From NCBI GenBank assembly GCA_903932545.1, contig CAIZGT010000423.1:1-8096 (forward strand): DNA of 8,096 nt. Reading direction: 5' to 3'. The translations under genes were made by a program, and so were the position numbers. Below are positions 1 through 4,870 of this stretch, piece by piece; the stretch's first letter is position 1, and each line of letters opens with the position of its first letter. This DNA comes from an uncultured Rhodospirillales bacterium. GTDB taxonomy: Bacteria; Pseudomonadota; Alphaproteobacteria; Acetobacterales; Acetobacteraceae. Under the pieces are notes generated by a model. The model worked only from the letters and a program-made list of their open reading frames with translations. It ran no database searches and was not told the origin of the DNA.

Positions 1-1
1 C

Positions 2-148
2 AACAACCCGAATTTCCGCATCCTGCGCCTCAACACGCTGTGGCCGTTAGAAACGCCTTGCCCGTGCCAGGGGCCGTATCTCTCGCTCACGCCGCTGCAA
101 CACGGCACCGATGGGTTCTTCACGGCGGTGCTAGAACGAACCGCATGA
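2..148 (+). CDS. C-terminal end of a probable RsmB-type 16S rRNA m5C methyltransferase (partial)
   Basis: Frame 2 is open from the left edge to the TGA at 146-148 and gives 48 residues. The end reads LTPLQHGTDGFFTAVLERTA. The 'TP..HGTDGFF.AVLER' ending is typical of the last strand of RsmB/NOP2-family S-adenosylmethionine-dependent rRNA cytosine-C5 methyltransferases, where the HGTDGFF segment closes the Rossmann-like catalytic domain. In bacteria these enzymes methylate 16S rRNA in the cytoplasm. The catalytic cysteines and SAM site lie off the window. The stop codon overlaps the start of the next gene (ATGA), so the two genes are probably translationally coupled. The call rests only on this short tail; another member of the same superfamily is possible. 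Confidence 0.6.
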   Translation, partial: NNPNFRILRLNTLWPLETPCPCQGPYLSLTPLQHGTDGFFTAVLERTA

Positions 149-678
149 GTCCTGTGTCTGTCCGCCGCGCAACATTGGCCGACGCGCCCGCCATCGGCGC
201 GGTGCATGTGGCGGCATGGCGCAGCGCCTATCCGGGGATCTTGCCGGATAGCTACCTCGCCAAAATGTCGGTCGAGCGCGAAGCGGCGGGCTATGCGGCG
301 TCCATCCGCATCGGCGAGGGCGTGTTTGTCGCCACCACCGGCACACCAGGCCGCGTCATCGGATTTTCCTCCGCGCGGCGGGCGAGACCGGGCGCGCCGG
401 CAGCGGGGGAGATTCAAACACTCTACGTCCTCGACGATTTTCGTGAGCAAGGCGTGGGGCGCAAGTTGCTCGCCCATGCCGGGGCATATCTGGCAGCAAT
501 TGGCTGCGAGAGCGCGTTCCTTTGGGTGTTGCGAGACAACCCAACCCGCTTCTTCTACGACCATCTCGGCGGCAAGCCGGTGCGCGAGAGCCCGATCCAA
601 TGGGCGGGCATCTCGCTGATCCAACTCGCCTATCTTTGGCCAGAGATCGGGCTGCTGTGGGGCGAAGACACGCGGTAG
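145..678 (+). CDS. GNAT-family N-acetyltransferase
   Basis: This 177-residue protein transfers an acetyl group from acetyl-CoA to an unknown acceptor. The acetyl-CoA pyrophosphate loop is visible as REQGVGRKLL at residues 100-109 (R/Q-x-x-G-x-G), preceded by the strand IQTLYV (90-95). It is followed by the late-fold segment LWVLRDNPTRFFYDHLGG (126-143), which resembles the usual 'V...N..A..FY...GF' motif. The early HVAAWRSAYPGILPDSYL (21-38) is common in one GNAT subgroup. An open frame extends upstream to 40, but the ATG at 145 is preferred: it overlaps the previous stop (ATGA), leaves a normal GNAT length, and the added residues would overlap the RsmB tail. The gene converges on the 173-residue puc-linked gene with only 11 bp between the stops. 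The substrate cannot be predicted. Confidence 0.85.
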   Translation: MSPVSVRRATLADAPAIGAVHVAAWRSAYPGILPDSYLAKMSVEREAAGYAASIRIGEGVFVATTGTPGRVIGFSSARRARPGAPAAGEIQTLYVLDDFREQGVGRKLLAHAGAYLAAIGCESAFLWVLRDNPTRFFYDHLGGKPVRESPIQWAGISLIQLAYLWPEIGLLWGEDTR

Positions 679-689
679 AAATCGCGGTT

Positions 690-1211
690 TCAGAACGGCA
701 AAATCGGCCCGCTTTTGGTCAGTGCCTTCATGCTCAGCACTGGGCCAGCCGACGACAACAGCTTCATCCCGAACGCCTCAGACGCCGCCCAACCGCTGCG
801 CGCCAGCGTCGGCAGGTTCCAGAAGCTGGCAAATGGGGTTGGGTCTGGCGTCAGCAGATCCCAGCCCATCAGCGAGGAGAATGGCGTGTTCTCGTCAAAA
901 CCGCAGCTTTCGTTCACCACCGGCGATGTGTTGTCGCCGTGCGGCGCGGCGGCTGCGAGGATCTCCATCGCAGCCTCGGTGAAGCCGATCGGTTGATCGA
1001 CAATCAGCAACACGCCACCCGCGCGCACCTTGGCGGCCGTGGCTTCGGCATGCGCCGGAAACACACCCTTTTTCACCAAATAGCGCGCGCTGACATAATC
1101 CGGGGTGGCGCTGACCACCCGCAAATGGCGTCCATCGAATTCCAATGGCGCAAACGCGGCGACAGCTTCCATCGCATCTTCGGTGGTGCTGAACATGCGT
1201 GAAATGGTCAT
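690..1211 (-). CDS. Unrecognised 173-residue protein, fourth gene of the puc operon, with C-terminal repeats
   Basis: I do not recognise this protein with confidence. It starts at the ATG at 1211, preceded by an AGGGGA ribosome-binding site about 7 nt away, and begins 49 bp after the pucC stop on the same strand, so it is probably the last gene of pucBAC. Residues 1-90 look like one alpha/beta domain: a beta-alpha start (TISRMFSTTEDAMEAVAAF), a mid strand (LRVVSA), and an ending AKVRAGGVLLIVDQP followed by a helix. That pattern loosely recalls YflT/general-stress-17M-like domains. Residues 108-173 are low-complexity and hydrophobic and contain degenerate tandem repeats of 16 residues (TPFSS.MG..LL at 109-120, TPFAS..N..TLA at 125-137, AASE.FGMKLLSS at 142-154), then a shortened unit and the end SGPILPF. 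No signal peptide or clear membrane helix is seen. Some purple bacteria carry extra puc genes such as pucDE after pucC; a role in LH2 assembly or as an accessory subunit is inference from position only. Confidence 0.75.
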   Translation of the reverse strand: MTISRMFSTTEDAMEAVAAFAPLEFDGRHLRVVSATPDYVSARYLVKKGVFPAHAEATAAKVRAGGVLLIVDQPIGFTEAAMEILAAAAPHGDNTSPVVNESCGFDENTPFSSLMGWDLLTPDPTPFASFWNLPTLARSGWAASEAFGMKLLSSAGPVLSMKALTKSGPILPF

Positions 1212-1260
1212 GGCGTGTCCCCTGGTGTGAATTGAAACGGCGTGGCGGAAGTGTTGCGTA

Positions 1261-2661
1261 TCAGCCTTCCCGGATGGCTTGACCTGATACGCGGCGGATC
1301 AGCGGTAGCATGGTGATCAAGGTGATAAACAACAGGATGATTTCAACACTATAGACGAAATCATACCCAGTTGCGTCGTTGGGTGTGGCGGAGTTTGTGT
1401 AAGCGGCCACGATATCGCGCAGGATGCCGCCCAAAGCGATCGCAACGCCCGCGGCGGAGGCTTGCACAGCACCCCATGCCCCCAACGCCAACCCGGCCTG
1501 ATTGCGCGGGGCCAGATTCATCGTGGCGGTGAGCGTGCCGTGTCCAAACAGCCCAGCGCCGAAACCAATGCCCGCCGTGCCGATGGCAAACAGCAAAGTT
1601 GACTGCATCGGGTTCGACAAGATCACGGCCGCAAACGCTGGAATGCCGACCAGCGCTCCATAACACGCCATGCGGAACGGATCAGCCCCGCGGCTGAGCA
1701 CGCGTGAGGCGAGGCCGAAACCGAAAAGCCCGCCAATCGCCAATGTTGCGGTCAGTTTGGTGGTGTCACCCACACTCAAATGCAGCACCTGCCCGCCATA
1801 AGGCTCCAGCAGCACGTCTTCCATGCTGAACGCCATTGTGCCGAACCCCACCGCAATCAACCGACGCAGCGCGTGGCCACCTTGGATGAATTGCGACCAC
1901 GCGATGCGGAATTCCGGCTTGCTGTGTTGCGGCTGGCTCATCAGCCCGCTCACCCGGCGCTCCTGCTTCCACAGCGCGCACGTGTTCAGCACCAATGTCA
2001 AAACCGCCGAAGCCTGGATCACCTGGATCAAGCGGCCTGGGCTGAAATCGGCCAGAAAGGCACCGAACAGCATCGCGCTCAGGATCATCCCGGCCAGCAA
2101 CATCACATACATCAGCCCAACCACGTTGGGATGCGACTCGGGTGGCGAAAGATCGGTGGCCAAAGCGAGGCCCACCGTTTGGGTGATGTGCAGGCCCGCA
2201 CCCACCAGCAAGAACGCCACACCTGCGCCAAAATCGCCAACCCAGGCCGGGGCGCTGGTGGCATTGCCCCCGCCAGAGAGCACCAGCAGCGCAAACGGCA
2301 TGATAGCCAGACCGCCAAACTGCAGCATCGCACCTCTAAAAATATAGGGCGCACGCTTCCAGCCCAGATGCGAACGGTGATTGTCGGACCTGAAGCCGAT
2401 CACCGCGCGAAACGGTGCGAACAACAACGGCAGGGAGATCATCACGCCCACCAGCGAGGCAGGTACGTCCAACTCAACGATCATCACACGGTTCAGAGTG
2501 CCAACCAGCAGCACCAGCGCCATGCCAACCGAAACCTGAAACAGCGAGAGGCGGAGTAGCCGGGAGAGCGGCATATCGATCGTGGCGGCGTCTGCGAAGG
2601 GGAGGAAACGTGTGCCCATCCCAATCCAGGCCATCATCACTTTGCGACTGACGCGGTTCAC
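1261..2661 (-). CDS. pucC: PucC, LH2 assembly/bacteriochlorophyll-delivery membrane protein
   Basis: PucC (466 residues) belongs to the PucC/LhaA branch of the major facilitator superfamily. These polytopic inner-membrane proteins are needed for assembly of light-harvesting complexes, probably by handling bacteriochlorophyll. The family signature is clear at residues 84-130: FRAVIGFRSDNHRSHLGW, then KRAPYIFRGAMLQFGGLAIMPFALLVLSG. Repeated hydrophobic segments run from about residue 38 to 455, consistent with about 12 membrane spans. The length is normal for the family. The chosen start is GTG at 2659-2661, with GGAGGG upstream at a rather long spacing of about 11 nt; no ATG lies in frame upstream, but the ATG at residue 9 is an alternative. 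The gene follows pucA across a 117-bp gap holding a strong hairpin, so its expression is probably lower than that of pucBA. Confidence 0.92.
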   Translation of the reverse strand: MNRVSRKVMMAWIGMGTRFLPFADAATIDMPLSRLLRLSLFQVSVGMALVLLVGTLNRVMIVELDVPASLVGVMISLPLLFAPFRAVIGFRSDNHRSHLGWKRAPYIFRGAMLQFGGLAIMPFALLVLSGGGNATSAPAWVGDFGAGVAFLLVGAGLHITQTVGLALATDLSPPESHPNVVGLMYVMLLAGMILSAMLFGAFLADFSPGRLIQVIQASAVLTLVLNTCALWKQERRVSGLMSQPQHSKPEFRIAWSQFIQGGHALRRLIAVGFGTMAFSMEDVLLEPYGGQVLHLSVGDTTKLTATLAIGGLFGFGLASRVLSRGADPFRMACYGALVGIPAFAAVILSNPMQSTLLFAIGTAGIGFGAGLFGHGTLTATMNLAPRNQAGLALGAWGAVQASAAGVAIALGGILRDIVAAYTNSATPNDATGYDFVYSVEIILLFITLITMLPLIRRVSGQAIREG

Positions 2662-2719
2662 GGCGGCAACACCCTCCAGGCGTGTGATGTTTGCGCATAA
2701 TCGCCAACAAATAGCATGA

Positions 2720-2757
2720 CATCAAAGGGTCAGAAGCCAGCCTCTAACCCTTTGATG
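2720..2757 (-). promoter_or_regulatory. Intercistronic hairpin between pucA and pucC
   Basis: The arms CATCAAAGGGT (2720-2730) and ACCCTTTGATG (2747-2757) pair perfectly for 11 bp. Inside, after one mismatch, three more pairs form (2732-2734 with 2743-2745), leaving a small loop. On the puc transcript the structure lies 22 nt after the pucA stop and about 60 nt before the pucC start. No good U-run follows it on the minus strand, so it looks more like an mRNA-stabilising or partly terminating hairpin than a strict intrinsic terminator. In Rhodobacter, hairpins after pucA and pufA are known to protect the abundant antenna segment and lower downstream expression; the same role here is inferred. 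Confidence 0.7.
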
Positions 2758-2778
2758 GTCACCATAAGGCTCAGCAGC

Positions 2779-3129
2779 TCAATTTGTGCTGGCGAGTTTC
2801 ATGCTTGGCGCGGCGGCTCGGTCCATGCTCGCCGTGGCCTTGGGGGCAACAGAGATCACGTAGGTGGTAGCACCACCAACTTCGGTGGCCGGAGCCGGGG
2901 TCACGGCGACGGTGAAGTTGCTGGCGGTTTTCTCATCCAAGGCGAGCACCGGAGCGGTGGTGTCGATCATCGCCACTTTTTTGCTGTGCCCCGAGTAGAA
3001 CGCGGGATACCAGGAGGTGTTGAACAACACTGCCGCATGCACAATCAGAGACGTTACGGCAACAGCGCCGAGCATCAGCGGAATACCGACAGTGGGATTA
3101 ACCACAGTCCAAAGACGACCATTATTCAT
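2779..3129 (-). CDS. pucA: LH2 alpha polypeptide with long C-terminal extension
   Basis: The alpha apoprotein of the peripheral antenna, 116 residues. Residues 1-48 align without gaps to LH2 alpha chains: MNNGRLWTVVNP is the cytoplasmic N-terminus whose Met1 region normally holds B800, one membrane helix spans about 14-37, and His31 is the magnesium ligand for B850 bacteriochlorophyll. Residues 40-45 read WYPAFY, so the two positions that hydrogen-bond the B850 acetyl groups (44 and 45) are Phe and Tyr. Usual alpha chains end near residue 53-60. This one continues for about 65 residues rich in Ala, Thr, Pro and Val (for example TPAPATEVGGATTYVISVAP), predicted to lie in the periplasm. The ATG at 3129 has GAGGAG at 9 nt spacing and starts 13 bp after the pucB stop. 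Confidence 0.95.
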   Translation of the reverse strand: MNNGRLWTVVNPTVGIPLMLGAVAVTSLIVHAAVLFNTSWYPAFYSGHSKKVAMIDTTAPVLALDEKTASNFTVAVTPAPATEVGGATTYVISVAPKATASMDRAAAPSMKLASTN

Positions 3130-3142
3130 CTGTCAGTGCTCC

Positions 3143-3298
3143 TCAGTGCAGCCAGGGCGAATAGATATACGCCAGGATATGCGCAAACACGGCAATTAAG
3201 CCGAAAATGCGGGTGCCGTCGATGATCTGCTTATGCAGTTCTTCGGATTCAGCAATTGTGAGGCCGGTCGGCCAAACTTTATTCGGATCGTCGCTCAT
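3143..3298 (-). CDS. pucB: LH2 beta polypeptide
   Basis: The beta apoprotein of LH2, 51 residues (MSDDPNKVWPTG to SPWLH). It aligns with known LH2 beta chains with an offset of 10 from Rhodoblastus acidophilus. His40 (A-V-F-A-H, the AxxxH motif) is the B850 ligand. His22 in SEELHK and Arg30 in DGTRIF match the conserved His12 and Arg20 that line the B800 site, so B800 should be present. One membrane helix covers about 31-47, and the C-terminal SPWLH is typical. The frame is open upstream to 3349, but the ATG at 3298 is chosen because GGAGGT lies 7 nt before it and the length matches the family. It is the first gene of the operon and is followed after 13 bp by pucA. Confidence 0.95.
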   Translation of the reverse strand: MSDDPNKVWPTGLTIAESEELHKQIIDGTRIFGLIAVFAHILAYIYSPWLH

Positions 3299-3377
3299 TA
3301 TGGTTACCTCCACATCAGTCAGTAGCCTACATCCGTGCCATACCCGCACGTGGGTTACGCTGACGTCTGGACGGAAA

Positions 3378-3404
3378 CGAAGCCCTGCGCCGCAAGCGGC
3401 TTCG
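3378..3404 (-). other. Possible hairpin in the pucB leader
   Basis: CGAAGCC (3378-3384) and GGCTTCG (3398-3404) form a 7-bp GC-rich stem with a 13-nt loop. An alternative inner stem, GCCGC/GCGGC, lies at 3389-3400. If the puc transcript starts near 3520, the structure sits about 80 nt before the pucB start. No U-run follows. It may affect leader stability or translation; this is inference. Confidence 0.35.
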
Positions 3405-3521
3405 GCGGTTTGCGCATCTGCGGTGGACGAGGCTGGCTCGTAGGACCGGCAAATACGTCATTCCCAACGCTTCACACCCAGAACTGGCCTATCTCTCCCC
3501 TGAAGGTCTTGGCCAGCGATG

Positions 3522-3565
3522 TGTCAGGTTAACATTACGTATTGAGGTGTCAAGAAGCCATTACG
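3522..3565 (-). promoter_or_regulatory. Tandem PpsR/CrtJ-like operator overlapping the likely puc promoter
   Basis: Two 18-bp sites, TGTCAGGTTAACATTACG (3522-3539) and TGTCAAGAAGCCATTACG (3548-3565), both have the form TGT-N12-ACG, one base from the PpsR/CrtJ consensus TGT-N12-ACA. They are exactly 8 bp apart, the spacing described for the paired sites at the Rhodobacter bchC promoter. On the minus strand a perfect TTGACA (3553-3548) lies in the upstream site, and the position of a -10 element (weak TTAACC/TAACCT at about 3532-3526) falls inside the other. A bound repressor would therefore cover the promoter. PpsR represses puc genes in oxygen; its action here is inferred. Confidence 0.55.
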
Positions 3566-3595
3566 TAAAATTAAGGCGGTCCGGTGTGTGGAGCC

Positions 3596-3608
3596 TATCA
3601 ATGGCTTA
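3596..3608 (+). promoter_or_regulatory. IHF-consensus site upstream of the puc promoter
   Basis: TATCAATGGCTTA fits the IHF consensus WATCAA-N4-TTR at every specified base. It lies about 45 bp upstream of the proposed puc -35 element in AT-rich DNA. IHF is known to act at the puc promoter region in Rhodobacter. A match of this quality is expected by chance about once in several tens of kilobases, so it is suggestive only. Confidence 0.35.
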
Positions 3609-3735
3609 AAATCAGGGAAATATTGGCGTTTGACGTTATGGAAAGACATAAATTGTGCCGCAGAACTATCGGGAATCGATCAGATAAACCAGTTCATAGA
3701 TTGACACATGCAATCCAGGGTAGTGGCATTACCGC

Positions 3736-4197
3736 TCAAATCCAGCGGCGAACCGCGCTGCGATAGGCGCTGTATGCCGCACCAAACTTTGTCGCCATCA
3801 CGCGCTCTTCCGGAATGATCTGAAAGCGGGTGATGAAGGCGACAAACGCCAATATCCACACCAAAGCCAAGGGGGCGGCCAGCCACACCGCCCAGCCCAG
3901 CAGCAGGGCGGTCAGGCCGACATACATCGGATTGCGGCTGTAACGATAAGCCCCGCTGGTGACCAAGCTAGAGGCCGCCTCGATGTCCACCGGGTTGATC
4001 GTGGTTCGTGCGCGGCGAAATCCCAAGATCGCCGGGGCGGCGAAGGCCGCTGCCAGCATGCCCAAGCCGAGCACGCCCGCGATCCGCCACGCCGGTGCGA
4101 GGTCGATCGCCATGCTCTGCCGCGCCGTCAGCCACATGAGGGCGGCGGCGGTCAAAAACAGCACAGGCGGCGGCACTTTGTGCTCAAGAGCTTGCAT
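3736..4197 (-). CDS. Isoprenylcysteine carboxyl methyltransferase-like integral membrane protein
   Basis: A 153-residue membrane protein of the ICMT/PEMT-like family. Members use S-adenosylmethionine, but bacterial substrates are mostly unknown. The signature is in the second half: TTINP (65-69), LVTSGAYRYSRNPMYVG (78-94), then hydrophobic helices to about 124, then QIIPEERVMATKFGAAYSAYRSAVRRW (126-152). The RNPMY and PEE..FG..Y..Y blocks form the cofactor site in this family. Earlier hydrophobic stretches at about 10-25 and 36-58 are likely membrane spans. The length is normal for bacterial members. The ATG at 4197 has only a weak ribosome-binding site. The gene is divergent from a TetR regulator across 97 bp, which suggests it is that regulator's target. 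It points toward pucB but is separated from it by 437 bp. Confidence 0.85.
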   Translation of the reverse strand: MQALEHKVPPPVLFLTAAALMWLTARQSMAIDLAPAWRIAGVLGLGMLAAAFAAPAILGFRRARTTINPVDIEAASSLVTSGAYRYSRNPMYVGLTALLLGWAVWLAAPLALVWILAFVAFITRFQIIPEERVMATKFGAAYSAYRSAVRRWI

Positions 4198-4294
4198 GGT
4201 GCATGGTCCCGTTAAAAAAAGATGATGATTGACCTCTATATTAGATGACGTGCATCATCATTATCGTCAAGGGCAATGATCAGGGTGTGCGGCG
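4198..4294. promoter_or_regulatory. Divergent promoter/operator region between the ICMT-like and TetR genes
   Basis: This 97-bp AT-rich region holds nested dyads. GATGACGTGCATCATC (4244-4259) is an imperfect 16-bp palindrome with 5-bp arms, the usual size of a TetR-family operator. ATGATGAT (4222-4229) pairs with ATCATCAT (4254-4261). TTGAC (4229-4233) and GTCAA (4266-4270) would be -35 elements facing each way. No good -10 was found at ideal spacing. The TetR protein probably binds here and represses both genes; that is inferred from arrangement. The TetR start has AGGG about 9 nt upstream. Confidence 0.5.
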
Positions 4295-4870
4295 ATGCGG
4301 GTGTCACGCGAGGAGATGGCGAAGAGCCATGACCGGATTTTGTCCGGGGCGGCGCAATTGCTACGTGAGCGAGGGCTTGAAGGCACCAGCGTGGCGGATG
4401 TGATGACGCAGGCGGGGCTAACGCATGGCGGTTTCTATCGCCATTTCCCCACCAAAGAGGCGTTGGTGGACGCTGCATTGCAGGCAGCCTTTGTGCAAAG
4501 CGCCTCAATTGCCAATTCGCCTGCGGCCCATGGTGCGGCGTCAGACGATTTGGCTGGATATCGTGGCTATTATCTCTCGTCGGACCATCTGAACCATCCC
4601 GGCTTTGGCTGCCCAATTGCCGCCTTGGGCGGAGATTTGGCGCGGGCGAGCCTGTCTTTGCGCCAGGCTTTTGGTGCCGGGGTGCGGTTGGTGGTCAAGC
4701 AATTGGCGCGCTTCATGCCGCTCGGTCAGCACACCAATGACCAGCGGGAGGAGGCCGCGATGCGCGAGATTGCAATGCTGGCCGGTGCTGTGATGATCGC
4801 CCGCGCGAGTGACCCAGACACCGCGCGCGCCATGCTCAGAGCCTGTGCGCGCGGGGCCAATCGCCCATAA
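4295..4870 (+). CDS. TetR/AcrR-family transcriptional regulator
   Basis: A 191-residue cytoplasmic DNA-binding protein. The N-terminal TetR domain is clear: helix 1 RILSGAAQLLRERGLEG (14-30), then the helix-turn-helix TSVADVMTQAGLTHGGFYRHF (31-51) and the following KEALVDAAL. The ligand-binding part contains YLSSDHLNHPGFGCPIAALGGDLAR (93-117). The 'PG.GCP.AAL..D.AR' pattern is common in one TetR subgroup. The ligand is unknown. The gene is divergent from the membrane methyltransferase-like gene and probably controls it and itself through the dyads in between. Its stop codon (4868-4870) directly abuts the stop codon of the opposite solute-binding gene, with no base between. Confidence 0.92.
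   Translation: MRVSREEMAKSHDRILSGAAQLLRERGLEGTSVADVMTQAGLTHGGFYRHFPTKEALVDAALQAAFVQSASIANSPAAHGAASDDLAGYRGYYLSSDHLNHPGFGCPIAALGGDLARASLSLRQAFGAGVRLVVKQLARFMPLGQHTNDQREEAAMREIAMLAGAVMIARASDPDTARAMLRACARGANRP

Larger units (their letters stand above)
3299..3735. other. 437-bp puc upstream/leader region without a convincing gene
   Basis: Between the pucB start and the end of the methyltransferase-like gene no frame shows a recognisable protein. From about 3530 to 3720 the DNA is clearly more AT-rich than the coding parts. On the puc side it holds a GGAGGT ribosome-binding site (3305-3310), a leader hairpin (3378-3404), two PpsR-like sites (3522-3565) and an IHF-like site (3596-3608). A small dyad, GGTAGTG..CATTACC at 3719-3733, sits directly after the stop of the methyltransferase-like gene and may end its transcript, though no U-run follows. 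Confidence 0.7.

Noticed and set aside
696..716. AAAATCGG..CCGCTTTT-like symmetry near the end of the 173-residue gene as a bidirectional terminator
   Set aside because: It lies within the coding sequence and the stem is too short to support the call.
1780..2559. Long open frames on the plus strand opposite pucC (for example 1780-2559 and 1823-2347)
   Set aside because: They are antisense to a clear PucC reading frame, are rich in His/Gln/Arg as expected from GC-rich shadow frames, and show no domain.
3542..3553. TTGA-GGTG-TCAA as an FNR/FnrL box
   Set aside because: The inverted repeat is perfect, but the spacer between TTGA and TCAA is 4 bases instead of the 6 needed for TTGAT-N4-ATCAA; it is better explained as part of the PpsR-like site and the -35 element.
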